From contig VUYV01000512.1 in NCBI GenBank assembly GCA_008711295.1, forward strand, positions 299,336 through 363,335: a stretch of DNA of 64,000 nt, read 5' to 3'. A program made the translations under genes and the position numbers. Below the pieces are notes generated by a model. The model was given only the letters and a program-made list of their open reading frames with translations. It did no database searches and was not told the origin of the DNA. The DNA is from Anarhynchus alexandrinus (Eukaryota; Chordata; Aves; Charadriiformes; Charadriidae). Shown piece after piece: positions 46,271 to 58,082 of the stretch (the first letter of the stretch is position 1; each line of letters starts with the position of its first letter).

Positions 46271-47399
46271 AACTGAGAGAAGTGTATGATTAGATTGTGG
46301 AACTAGTTCCCAGGAAAGCATTGTGGAGGCTACACATACCATGGGGTGAGAAGTGGATTGGAGAAAATCACTCCACCGGTAGTCCTTAAGCATGGTAGTC
46401 CAGAGCTCAGCTTCAACTGAGAAAATCCCACATCCCATCACTGCTGGAACCTGCCTATACTGGGCAAAGCTACCCTTTTCCCTTGCCTTTTTTGTCATGG
46501 TGTTTCCCACATAGCTGAGATAACTGGTGAAGGAGGCAGAACACTGGCTACATTGACCTTTGACGCAGACCCACCATGTCAGCTGGTTCAATATTTTCTG
46601 CAATATTCATGGCAGTTTGTGTCTCTCATCTTTCTAGAGCCCCATACACCCCCTCTCCAAAGAGTGCTGCTTTGCTCTCCATGGAAAGAGGATGGCAGAG
46701 GCATAATTTTTCATCACAATAACCCACCAGGACTAATTCTAGATCTGACTTCAAGAAGATTCAATTCAGCTTTTCCATGTTGTAGCTGACATAAAACACT
46801 TTAAGATCCAGTTCATCCAGATGAGACAGAACAAGGTGTCTTAGTCTCAGCTATACTGCTGATGGGCAGAGCCAAGCTCAGTGCAAGATTGTGTCACCCA
46901 CTGTCTCCTCCTAGGCCAGGGTATGTCCTTTTTGGGGTAACCTCAGGCTGTTTATAGGAGCAGAATCACCCTTGTTATCTTCAGTCCTGGTCTCAGGGCA
47001 CAGTGAAGGACTTTCCAAGGAGAGTCAGCCCAGGCATCCATCTTAGATCACAACCCAAATTATGGGACAGCTGGGTGGATGTAGTAATTCTCATTCACAG
47101 TGTTCAACTAGATGTTCCCATAATATCTGAGCATTGGGCAGATGCTTTCCAATGCCAAAATTGGTGGCTTACAGTGGGTGATTTCCGCTTATTGAGGTTA
47201 GACCCCAGCAAGGCCTCTCCAAAGTGACACCCCAAACTGGAGGCATGTGGAGAGGGCTTGGCTGATCAATGGGGGATGACCAGCATCCCTGCTGGCCTGG
47301 GTGGAGAGGTCTCTTTTCCTTCCCTCCACCTCTGCGATGCTCCATTCTGTATTGAGTGTCCCATCACCTCCTCCTCCCTGGTAGGAAACATTTCCCTCC
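46271..47399. other. Intron stretch beyond the ERVL remnant
   Basis: The ORF on the - strand at 46247-46603 (118 aa) abuts the ERVL pol remnant and could be decayed retroviral internal sequence, but I cannot show homology. Confidence 0.4.
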
Positions 47400-47631
47400 A
47401 TCAGCGCCAGCCTTGGGGAAGGAGGCAGGAAAGGAGGGCGAATCCGAGTTGTGGGTTATCCCTTTGGTGGGAACGCCTCGCGGGCAGGACTGGCAGTGGG
47501 AGGGTTGGCGAGGGGACAGCAGCACCAAGAAATGAGGTGGCCCTGGTCGCACGGGGCGCGTATGCAAATCCACAGCCCTGCCAGGACTCGCCGGTTTGGA
47601 GCGAGCAAGTCTCCAAACAAATTTCAGCGTG

Positions 47632-47648
47632 TCTCTCTCTCTCTCTCT
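47632..47648 (+). repeat. (CT)n microsatellite
   Basis: About eight CT units followed by a short T run, between the two octamer groups. Confidence 0.95.
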
Positions 47649-47718
47649 TTTTGGAGGAAAGGTTTTGCAGTGCTGCAAATCTTGCTGTGTTTATTGCGGT
47701 CGCAGCCTGGAAGCCTCC

Positions 47719-47734
47719 ATTTGCATATGCAAAT
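47719..47734. promoter_or_regulatory. Palindromic double octamer
   Basis: ATTTGCATATGCAAAT reads identically on both strands and holds a complete octamer on each. It resembles the palindromic elements bound by POU-domain dimers. Confidence 0.6.
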
Positions 47735-48339
47735 CATATGCATTTATGTAAATTCCTGGGCGAATAATATTATCACAGTCCCTGCAGAATAGATTCTCTC
47801 CCATGGCAAATCACTTGATTGTGTTTTCTAAACTGAGAGTGACATTGCTTTGACCAGGCATTACTGAACATAACATTTATATCTGATACGAGAGACAATA
47901 AAGGAGCCTGGTTCCTGGACACACACCCTTGTCAGCAACTTTATTCAGGCTGCGTTCGTTAGGAAGAGAAGCAGACTCCAGCTCCCAAGCCCTGCCCCCC
48001 CCATCCTTCCAGCATTTGCTGGCAAATAAGTCAGAGCCCAACCGTGTGCGATGCCAAGACAAAGAGGTGGAGGCAGATGCCAAATCACTTTCAAGCCCAT
48101 GACAGAGCCCTGAGTCACCCAAACTGGAGCAGCTCTCCCAGAATGGGCTCCTCTTACAAAAGTGCTGTTGCTGCAGCAACACTAATCCACACACCAGTGG
48201 GCAGAGAGATAATGTAAGGGATGCGACAGCAGATTCGTTTGCTCAACGCCATGCTCAGACAAGGGGAAATTATAGTAAACTAGAGGGATCTGCTTGCTCT
48301 GTTTTGAAGCCCTTTGTTGTGGGGACTCCTCAGGCAAAG

Positions 48340-48740
48340 GGCTTCTGACGTTAGAGGGAATGAGTCTTGGTGCAGGCGAACGGCTCGGGTCTGACCCCAC
48401 TCCCTGCTCTCTGGCTGGGCAATCCCACAAACTGAGCGAGAAGGGGATTTGACAAAGCTCCCTTCACCGTCTGGGCTGGGAGAGGGACTTCTCCACAAGG
48501 CCACTGGAGGCCCTGAGGTCTCAGCTGGACCATGCACCACACCCGCTCTGCGGAGCATTCAGGTCCTGTCCCCGATCCATCCCCAGCCATCACTCATGTC
48601 ACCAGCAGGCTCCAACGCCATCAGCGCTGCAGCAGTGGTCCCTCTCTGCACACCCCTCCTGTCCTGCTCTGCTCGGCGGACAGCCTTGCTCCCGCACGGC
48701 ACTAAGGAAGGTGCTTCTAGGGCCAGGCAGGCAGTGCGGT
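48340..48740. promoter_or_regulatory. CpG-enriched islet in WNT3 intron 1
   Basis: About 17 CpGs in 360 bp, with higher GC than the flanks. ORFs here are overlapping on both strands and unrecognised, as expected from GC content alone. Confidence 0.3.
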
Positions 48741-50060
48741 CACCATCACCAAAGCCTGGCAAGGGGGGTAATATGAAAAATATATGCAAATGTGAACATT
48801 GGCTGATTGGGTCAGTTGAGGAAATAACCTCAGGAAGTTACACAAGATTTGGGGAGGAAGCAGCAGTCACCCAAAAATCAGGGAAAAGGACCACAAGAAC
48901 AGAGAGTAGATGGTGATGTGCTAGTGTGGAAGCACCGAACATGGTGGCTGTGGAGGTCAGGATCCTGCAGAAAGAGCCTGGCTTCAAGGGAGCAAAGGCA
49001 ATATGGAGACTGCAAAGAGGGTTTGCAGTAACAAAGGACATGGGGCCCGGCTGTCCCTTCGAGAACGTGGGCACAACATCTGAGGATAAAGTACATCAAA
49101 TGACTCAAGAGAGAAAAACAGAGCTGAGGAGTCAGTTGGAGGGGAGGGGAGGCGACATGGCTCAGGACACAACCAGAAAGAGATGCATGAAGACCAGGAG
49201 GTAGAAAGAGAAACCTTTCAGTACCTGGAATAAGGCTCAGAGGCAGAGGAGGAGGGGAAGGGATGGTTGGGAACAGAGAAACAGAGGTGTGCGTGACATG
49301 AGAAGAGGAGGGATAGTTGAGATTACAGTAGGAGGCAAGAGGGTTGCAATGAGTAACAGATCAAAGAGAAGGAGGAAAGTCCAGGGGTAGGAGGTTTATG
49401 GAGGAAGAAAGCTGTGACTGAGTGAAGGGAGCGTGAATGGAAGATATTTTGGGGATAAGACGTTCTCCCATCAGAAAGAGAATGTTTTTTAGGGTTGAAT
49501 TTTCAACAGGTGATGCTGGGTGACGGTACCCAAATTGGAAGGAAGAGGCTTTCCAGGCCAGGTGTTAAAAAAGCATGAGCTTAGGAAGTTTGAGATTTTT
49601 GCCTTGCCAGTTCCCATCTCAGTACTGACCAGGGCGGGCACAGGAAGGAAAGAGGAGAAATGAGAGGTGGGGAGGAGGGTAAGAAGAGCTGCCCAAGCAG
49701 TTATGGTGGCTCTGGACAGACAGATGACAATTCCAGCTCCCAACTATCTCAGAAAGCTCAACCAGGCCAATGGTTGGTTGGGATAGCTCCCAACTATCTC
49801 GGAAAGCTCAACCAGGCCTTGCAGGAGTGGCTGCAAGAGTCATTGCCTTTGTGGCAATGGCATTCAAACCATCTAGTATTTCCTTTTTCTCTTTGCATTC
49901 TTCCCTCCCACCACCCCACCATGTGTCTCTCCATCCTCCCCTCATAGCGTGATGAATCCCAGATGTGTATCAGTCAGGTCTGTCCCAAAAGCCCCACAGC
50001 AATGCTTTTGGTCCTTCAGCATGAAATCCATGGTGTGTTGCCAGAGAACTAAATATTTAG
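48741..50060. other. Purine-rich intron stretch
   Basis: From about 48840 to 49470 the + strand is mostly A and G (AGAGGAGGAGGGGAAGGG-like), with no tandem unit. No gene recognised. Confidence 0.6.
49737..49815 (+). repeat. Local duplication, about 51-bp offset
   Basis: CTCCCAACTATCTC plus AGAAAGCTCAACCAGGCC recurs 51 bp later with one difference (AGAAAG/GGAAAG). Confidence 0.9.
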
Positions 50061-50520
50061 TCACAGAATCAAGGAATAGCTGAAGTTGGAAGTGACCTCT
50101 GGAGATCATCTAGCTCAGCCAGCCTGCTCAAAGCAGGGTCAAATAGAGCAGGTTGCCCAGATCTGTGGCCTGTTGAGTTACGTGTGTGTCCAAGGATGAA
50201 GTCTCCACAAGCTCTCAAGGTAACCTGTTCCAGCGTTCAGCCACCCTCACAGTAGAAAAGAGTTTTCATGTGTTCAGGCAGAATTTCATGTGTTTCAGTT
50301 TGTTCTAGTTGCCCCTTGTCCTGTCACTGGATACCACTCGGAGGAGTCGGGCTGCATCTTCTCTACTCTCAGCCACCAGTCACTTATACACATTGACAAG
50401 ATCTCTCCAGGGCTTCCTTTTCTCCTGGCTACACAGCCCCAGCTTTCACAGCCTCTCCTTGTACGTCAGATGCTCCAGTCCCAAAACACCTTTGCTCCTC
50501 CATCAGCTGTACAGACGTTT
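50061..50520 (-). mobile_element. CR1 LINE fragment, 3' end (older)
   Basis: TCACAGAATCAAGGAATAGC, GGAAGTGACCTCTGGAGATC, CCTTGTCCTGTCACTGGATA and ATGCTCCAGTCCC appear in the reversed order expected for a CR1 3' half. Confidence 0.9.
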
Positions 50521-50950
50521 CACAGCCCCACACAGGCCAATGAGGAGATCCTTTAAATGCTCTTTGGGGGCTCTTACCTGCCCACACGTCTAGGATTGCA
50601 AGGCAGGGATAAATGCTCACCTGCTGGACTCCTTTAACTCCACCCCTTCCGTGTCTCATCCTCTGAATCTGCTCTCAACAGAAAAGTCCCTTGTTGCCCA
50701 GAAGGTCAAATGCCACTTCACTTACCTATATAATTTACCTGCACAACCATTTGTGTGTGCAGATAGAGGTACTGCGGTGGTACTGATCATGGTACCACCA
50801 ATAGTGGGACCCAACCCATCCCTGGGTGAGTCTGTTCACTGGGTGTTGCTACTTCTGTTATAGTCAAACCCTCCCTGAGCAATGAGAAATAAATAGTGCA
50901 GTCCGTGACTTTCAAGGCTCCCAAAACAGCTTTTCTGAATTGTTGATTTT

Positions 50951-51016
50951 GCTGAATTCTGCTGAATTCTGCTGAATTCTGAATTTTGCTGATTCTGATT
51001 TTGCTGAATTGCTGAT
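50951..51016 (+). repeat. 10-bp tandem repeat (GCTGAATTCT)n
   Basis: Three perfect copies at 50951-50980, then decayed GCTGATTCTGATTTTGCTG-type units to 51016. Confidence 0.95.
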
Positions 51017-51734
51017 CGTGGGCAGCCTCCTGGCTTTCACAGGGCATTGCTATGAGTGAAGTACACGTTCCTGTGCTAGCTTGTGTGAGAAACTTCTCTG
51101 CGGCTTTTCCAACAGCGTGTTGGGTTTTCCTGCTCACCTCTTAAAAAGGTAACGCACCCTTCATGGTTTGTGCTTGCAGCCTCATCCAGCTCTGGTGGGG
51201 GTGAAGAGTCAGTAAGTGCCACCTGAGACAGATGTGTAGGCACAATTTAAAACCAGGTGTCTAGACCACGTCTAGACTGCAGTCCAGAGAACCTCATCGG
51301 GAGGTAAACAGGTAAAACAGGCCAGTGGATCATGTTCTAAAAGTGCATAATTTTCTCCATTTCTCATGAAGGGACCCTGAGTGACTAACTTAGGTGGAGA
51401 TGGCCATAATAGGGACACGTCGAGGTCAGTTCCCTAAGCCAGCCATCTTTTCAATGTAAATTGGTCAATGAGGCATCAATGCAGGTGGGTCAACTCCAGT
51501 CTCAGGTACTTTTCATGGAGTGCAATGGAAAGTAACCTCCCATAGCTGCCTGTTCTTCCCTATTGACTGGAGGAGGAACCAACACAACCAGCTGCAATTT
51601 TGACAACTAGCTTTTAGATATCTAGACTTTGGAGAAAAGCATCCATCACTATGAACTTCACAGACCCACTCTGAGTGAGTGAGCATATCAGGCTTTTGCA
51701 GTGCTCATTGAACCATCGTATCAGTGAATAATTT

Positions 51735-53340
51735 AGGCTGAAAGGATCATCTGCCAGTCTCTTATCTGGAGGGCCTACTGAAAGCAGCCCCATGACCATC
51801 GTGATGGTCTCCACTGGACCACCTGTATGTCCATGTCATGCCTGTCTTAGGGACCCCCAAACTGGACATGGGATTCCACATGTGGTCTCACAAGTGCTGA
51901 ATAGAGGGAAAGAACCACATCATTCGATGTTCTAGTTACTGTCTTGCTAATGCAGCCCCAGGATGCAGTTGACCTTTTCTTCTGCATGGACACAAAGGAC
52001 TCCTGTTCAAGTTGTGGCCCACCAGATTCTCTAATCCTTTGCTGCAGAGCTGCATTCCAGCAAGTCAGCCCCCAACCTGTCCTGTTGCATGGGGCTGTCC
52101 CAGCCCAGAAGCAGGACTTTGCATTTGCTTTTGTTGAGGTTCCCATCAAAACATTTCTCACCCTGCTGAAAATATTCTTTCTGAATACCTGCCCTGCCCT
52201 CCAGCCTATCACAACCAGCTGCCAGTTAGACTTTGAGCCACTGACCACTAGCTTTTCAGCCCAGTGGTCCACCCACCTTTCAGTCCATCTGTCCAAGCGA
52301 ACCTCATGCAGTTCAACAAGGCCAAGTGCAAGGTCCTACATCTGGGTCGGGGCAATATCAAGCACAAATCCTGGCTGGGCGGGGAATGGCTGGAGAGCAG
52401 CACTGAGGAGAAGGACCTGGGGGTGCTGATCAACGAGAAGCTCAACATGAGCCGGCAATGTGCGATCACAGCCCAGAAGGCCAACCGCATCCTGGGCTGC
52501 ATCAGAAGAAGTGTGGCCAGCAGGGCGAGGGAGGTGATTCTGCCCCTCTACTCCACTCTCGTGAGACCCCACCTGGAGTACTGCGTCCAGCTCTGGAGTC
52601 CCCAACAGAAGAAGGACATGGACCTGCTGGAGCGTGTCCAGAGGAGAGCCACGAGGATGATCCGAGGGCTGGAGCACCTCTGCTATGAGGAGAGGCTGAG
52701 AGAGTTGGGGCTGTTCAGCCTGGAGAAGAGAAGGCTCTGGTGAGATCCTATTGGGGCCTTCCAGTCCCTAAAGGGGCCTACAAGAGAGCTGGGGAAGGAC
52801 TTTTTACAAGGGCATGGAGTGATAGGACGAGGGGGAATGGCTTCAAACTGGAAGAGGGCAGGTGTAGATTGAACATTAGGAAGAAGTTTTTCACTCTGAG
52901 GGTGGTGAGGCACTGGCCCAGGTTGTCCAGAGAGGTTGTTGAGGCCCCATCCCTGGAGGTGTTCAAAGCCAGGCTGGATGTGGCCTTGGGCAGCCTGGTC
53001 TAGTGGGAATTGTCCCTGTCTATGGCAGGGGGGTTGGAACGAGATGATCTTCAAGGTCCTTTCCAACTCTAAACCATTCTGTGATTCTATACATCATCTG
53101 TTTTTCCATAAAGATACTATGGAAGATAATCTCAAAGGTCTTGCTAAAACTGAGGTAAATAACATCCATTGCTCTCCCCCCACCACAGAGCCAGTCATCT
53201 CATCACAGAGAGCTGTCAGATTGGTCAGGCACAATTTGCTTGTGGTAAATCGGTGCAGGCTGTTCCAAATCACCCTCTTGTCCTTGATGTGCCTGGACAG
53301 GGCTTCCAAGAGGATTTTCTCCATAACCTTCTACAGCTGA
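51735..53340 (-). mobile_element. Old CR1 LINE copy, split by a later CR1 insertion
   Basis: Reversed ORF2 sequence occupies 51735-52298 (CCCCAAACTGGACATGGGAT, TTTGCATTTGCTTTTGTTGA, CCAGTGGTCCACCCACC). It resumes at 53091-53340 (AAAGGTCTTGCTAAAACTGA, TTGTCCTTGATGTGCCTGGA, CAAGAGGATTTTCTCCATAA). The two halves are consecutive in the CR1 ORF2 order, so a single element was cut by the + strand copy at 52299-53090. Confidence 0.85.
52299..53090 (+). mobile_element. Young 5'-truncated CR1 LINE with ORF2 C-terminus, nested
   Basis: The best-preserved CR1 in the window, about 790 bp. The frame from 52264 to 52743 encodes the ORF2 reverse-transcriptase C-terminal region ([62 protein letters not shown]). 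It stops early at a TGA (52741-52743) where the family has a Gly codon. The next part of the frame continues without further loss to the ATTCTATA 3' tail at 53090. It is inserted into an older CR1 on the opposite strand. Confidence 0.96.
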
Positions 53341-53759
53341 AGGCATTGTTTCCCATATCCAGCTGCTGAAGCTGGTGTTGCTGGTGTGCCATTTTTTTTC
53401 CACATTTGCAAGATGCAGTGTTAATCATATTTTGGACCACCACATGGGAGAACGCAGAGCCAGCTGCATCTTAGAGGGGGTTGTTCATGACCAGCAGAAA
53501 TGTGACAAACCTAAAACACTTGAAGTGCATTGAGCAGTGGGAACTTAGAGAACAGCCCTGAAAAGTGCTATTTTTCAACAGTCCTACAAGTTTCTGTGGA
53601 TGAGGAAGGAGGACTCCCAAACAGAAATGTCCATTAACCTAGAAAAAATCTGTAACGGTGCCTAATGAAAATCCTTAGGAACACGGGAAGCATCCATGGA
53701 AGGACAGCTGAGATGTCCTTGAACAGAACATGTCCAGTACCAGACAACTACTGGGAGAT

Positions 53760-53965
53760 AAGGAAAGGCACCGAATTTACATTTATTCAGAGATTTAGGT
53801 TGGCCATTAGGAAACACTCTTTTCTCAAGGAGGTGGCACAGCCCTGGGACAGGTTCTCGTGCAGGTGGGCGATCTTCACCCTTGGAGGTTTACAAAATTT
53901 GGCTTGTCAAAACCATCACCAGCGTAGTCTAGTGTTGGTGGTTGTCCTGCTCCAAGTCAGGTTGT
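53760..53965 (+). mobile_element. Older CR1 LINE fragment
   Basis: TTTAGGTTGGCCATTAGGAA, CCCTTGGAGGTTTACAAAAT and CTAGTGTTGGTGGTTGTCCT follow the order of the same older subfamily as 37725-38175. Confidence 0.65.
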
Positions 53966-56900
53966 CCTGCATTCACCTTTTAATATGAGAAATATTCCCA
54001 TTTGTTATTTTAACCAGATAGAAGTCATACACCCCACGCTGAGGGAGGAAGGGAAGTTCTTAAATTGCATTATAACTGTCAAATTACACATTCCAGTTGT
54101 TTCTTTGAATCTGTTAATTCAGGATCTTCTGGATGTTTTACTATTCTTCTCTAGAGGTCATTTTAAACCATTTACTGAATGTGGTTATAATCTGACAATC
54201 CTCCTTTACACACAGGTACAACCTTACAATATCTCATTGTCACAGAGAAATTAATATTGATTAATGCTGACAGCCTGAGTGGTTTTATAACCATCTTCTT
54301 CCAGCTTTGGTATTTCTTGCTTTTGCCAGCTCACTCCCCATCATCCTCTCTTCTTGTGACACTGTAATGTCCAGCAGCACATTAATTCTGCCTCTAGAAA
54401 GAGCTGCTGGCAAAGAGGGCGTTATCTTCTCATTATGCTGTGTGATTAAAACTCCCATGCACAAGTAATTTAACAACGAGCCACTATCTTGATCTTCCTT
54501 CTGTCCCTTCCTTCTGTTCTTGACACAAGCATCTGAATTTCATTATTTCTTTAACTATCAGCACTTTGAGGGTCAACTTAGATTTCCAACCTCATCTAGA
54601 CCATCTCTCATGCTTCTTGGTGCCAGGCTCCTGCAAGGAGCAACACACTTTTGAAGAATTGGAGTGATGTTGGCTACCGAGTAATTCACTGTGACTAGAG
54701 AAAGACGAGATTATGTTTGTACAATGAGAAACATTCCTGAGGAACAGAAATTCTTTTTCTTTCACTTAGGACTCTCCTCACTCTAAAAAAAATGTCACAG
54801 GAATTTAGTACAAGTTGCAGGACTTACTGCCCAGGACACGATTTTGCCATAGTCCTTTCTCAGTCATAGTGCCTAGTGCTCTCCATCCTCTTGTGAGAAA
54901 TGAATGTCTGCTTCTTTGACAGGAGATCCAAAAAAAGTGTGGATCTTCCTCAGATTTTCACCAATATGAGTGATGAGCCATTGTTCCAGCACATACAGAT
55001 GCCTGGACTGCTCTTAGGGGAGCCAAGGCAACTCCCAGCCACGGACTCCTGGCTCTGTTCTCCACAATGATCCAGTGAGCTAAGAGGAGAAAACCAAAGT
55101 CCTGATCTAAGAGACATCAATCTCCTATGCGAAGGGCTTTTCCCACCTGGGAAAGACTTGAAAGCAGCTGTGCAAACAGGGTGTGCAGGGCAAGATCCAT
55201 GCTAATAGCATACATAGAGTTTTGGAAATGCCTGACAAGGGTGCTGTCTCCAGACCAAATTATCTCCAGTAAAGACGGGGAACTGAGAGAGGCAAAGGGT
55301 GTGCAGGAAGCCTGTGACACATCAATAAACTGACCCAGGTTTGGTCCAGGGACACTACACTTAGAATTGCTGAAGATGCTTCTGTCCCAGCTTGACACGC
55401 AGGACTGCTCTGGGCCTTGTAGTAGAAATTACGTCTGCTCTTGAGCCATCAGGACTCAAAACCCACCAGTTGATACTCTGAAAAAGGTGCTAAGATGACA
55501 GACACTGCAGGACATGGGAGGGAACCAGCCATTCACCTGGGGTGGTGGGAGCAGCTCCCAGGTTTCCACTGATGTTTGCAGACTGTGGATGCTTCTGCGA
55601 CATGAGCTGCAGGCAGAGTGCTTGAAAAGTGTTTAAAGCTAACTTCTTTACAAAGCTTGTTTGGATCAGAAAGGAATAGAGCAGATCCAGCAGAGGATGT
55701 AGGACCAAAAACCAGTCTGCAGGGGACAGAGGAACTTTCCTCAGTGCTCTTCGAAATTAAGGGCAATACTTCAGCACCACATGCCATTGCACTGGGAGGG
55801 TGTTCAGCACAGCCATTTTGGGGAACCCTCCATCCCCTGCACTGGGGACTTCGGGATTCATGTGTGGTCTGCAGGTATCATAATGGTATTTCAAATTACT
55901 GACTTGGCTTAAACGTGTTACATACAGTACTCCTACGTCCTTCCATTTGTATCACCTGATAATTTAAGAGCATCTTACTGAATGCTGGAGGAGGAGTTAA
56001 CCTTTGTTTAGAGAGGAAATAAGGAATTTTGATTTCCCAGAAGCCCCCCCTCACACTGCAGCTGGATCCAAGCTCCTCTAACGCTGCCCAAGCACATCCT
56101 CCTCGTTTTGCTGCCTCTGTCGGTGCAGCCGCTGTCGACATGTGCAGAGGACCATTGTGGCAAAAATCACAGCAACACACAGCCCATATGGGCTCTCCCT
56201 CTTCATGAACCTAGAGGATGGGGNCTTGCAGAGCCAGGCAGGGCTGTGTACTGCGACCACGGAGTTTGATCCTTTCACCCCAAGGGTGAGGAATTCATTT
56301 GTATTGGCTCAAACACTTCCTTTCAGAAAAGCACAGGCTGGATTTGAAGACACTCGGTGTTAAGAGAATTTGCAACAAGTATGGACACTTGTCTTTTTCT
56401 TTGAAACTTGTGCTTTTGCATTTTGCTGGTCTGAATTCCCACTCACCAGCCATTGTCTTGCCCTCTTCTGCTGGACAGAAAGTCTTAATCTTCCCCTTCT
56501 TCTCACTGTAACTAAATAATCTCTCAGAAGTCTTTCCAATAGACTAATCAAACTGTCAACATAAGCCACTGCCTCAGCACACTGCTATTGCTCTTTTGTC
56601 CCCTTTCCATGTTTAACATCCTATTTACAACAAGGAGGAGGCTTTAAACACTCCAGTTGCTGCAGTAATGGCTGCAGCATCATGCGCTCTTGACTGGGTA
56701 AGACAGCACACGCTTGGCCAGAACTCGATGAAGGCAACAGAAGTACAAAACCATCCTTAATATGTCCAGGAGGGAAGCTGCAGGCAACCCTCAGAGCCTG
56801 GGAGCTGAGTAATCCAATTTCATAAACATGACTCTGTCCTCTTCCCCCTTGGATGTCTTATTTAACTTTGCTGAATGTCAAAGTAGGTGGTTGCATTCTC

Positions 56901-57957
56901 ATGGAGATACCATTGTAGAAGGCTATGACTCACAGCCTACATGAGCTTCATTGAAGTGCTGCGCAGCTGCTGCATGAGCTGTCTGCCGGTAGAGAAGTCA
57001 CGTTTCTGATCAGGCTTTGATATGCCCCAATAGTACAGTTGCACCGCAGTCCTGAGTAGATGCTCTTATACCCACAGATGTATCAAAAAGGGTGTCCTTT
57101 TGTGAAAGCTGCTGTATCAGCAGTGTCCTTGGGCTGCTGCCCATGGGTTTGGTCAGTGCCAGGGAGTCATGATGCCTTAGAGCCTGTTTCTGGCTCACAA
57201 CTCATCTTGGAGCAGGCCACGTCCCATCTCAGTTCATCCTAACTCCTGCCTGGGTACTGGGGGAAAAGAGAGGTATTGTCATGGGAAAGCAGAGTGCCGC
57301 ACAAGGCAGCTGGGCAGTCACGGCCAGGTGGTGACCATCAGTAAGGTCATTCTTGAAGAACTTTATCCTTCAGCATCCTCAACTATCTTTGTCCTTTTCA
57401 ATAGGTATTCCTGAGCTTCCCATGTTCCAAATACAATGGCAGTACCTAAGAGATGAATACTGAAGTTGGGATTAGGTGTCCTCTAGGGGTTTTGCATTTC
57501 TTCAGCCAAACTCAGCTGACTTCCACCTAGAGAGAAGGCGCCTGATACAGCAAAGTCAGTCGAACAATTCACCCCTCTCAGAAGGGCACAGACCTTCTGC
57601 TCCATCTCTCTTCCCTTTGCCAGCACCTGGTCCTCCCTGCCAAGCGCTCCCCCACCCATTCACTTGTGTCAGGTCTGGCACCTCTTTTGATCAAAGCCGA
57701 AACCAATTTGACTTGCTAAATCATCAGAACACTAACTCAGCAAAACCAAAACCAGAGTCAGTGGCAGGGGGAACACCTGGGGCTTCAGTCAGGAGGGCAG
57801 GTGAGACACCCTGTTCCATTTTATTCCAGCCCAGCTGCAACCTGTGCTGTGAAAACTGCACCCGATAGTGCAGAGTGGATGCCGGGATGTGGGTGATGAG
57901 TGGTGAGTTCACCCAGACGAGTGCAGCTCCTGTGGTCTCCTCCTGCAAAGGAGATAA

Positions 57958-57983
57958 GAAAAAAAGAAAAAAAAAAAAAAAAA
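57958..57983 (+). repeat. A-rich tract
   Basis: About 25 bases of A with a few G. No LINE body is recognisable upstream. Confidence 0.9.
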
Positions 57984-58035
57984 GGAATAAACCAGCAAGA
58001 TTGAATTCCGTTCACGTGGCAAAAATCTCACCCCA

Positions 58036-58082
58036 AACCTTCTGCTCTTGGTCAGACCTTGGAGGTCTGCTCTTGGTCATTC
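58036..58082 (+). repeat. Short direct repeat
   Basis: TCTGCTCTTGGTCA occurs twice about 28 bp apart. Confidence 0.85.

Larger units (their letters stand above)
47400..47770 (+). promoter_or_regulatory. Candidate intronic enhancer with octamer (POU) sites
   Basis: A CpG-enriched segment 16 kb into WNT3 intron 1, lacking repeats except a short (CT)n at 47632-47648. It contains an octamer ATGCAAAT at 47562-47569 and the 16-bp perfect palindrome ATTTGCATATGCAAAT at 47719-47734, which is two octamers head to head sharing their ends. Related ATATGCAT and ATGTAAAT motifs follow at 47736-47753. POU proteins (OCT4/POU5F3, BRN) bind such sites, often as dimers. Enhancer activity is inferred. Confidence 0.5.

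Noticed and set aside
47258..47767. 169-aa + strand ORF
   Set aside because: Overlaps the CpG-enriched candidate enhancer and the CT microsatellite; no recognisable protein family.
51944..52429. 161-aa + strand ORF
   Set aside because: It reads across the junction of an antisense old CR1 and a sense young CR1, so it is an accident of nesting.
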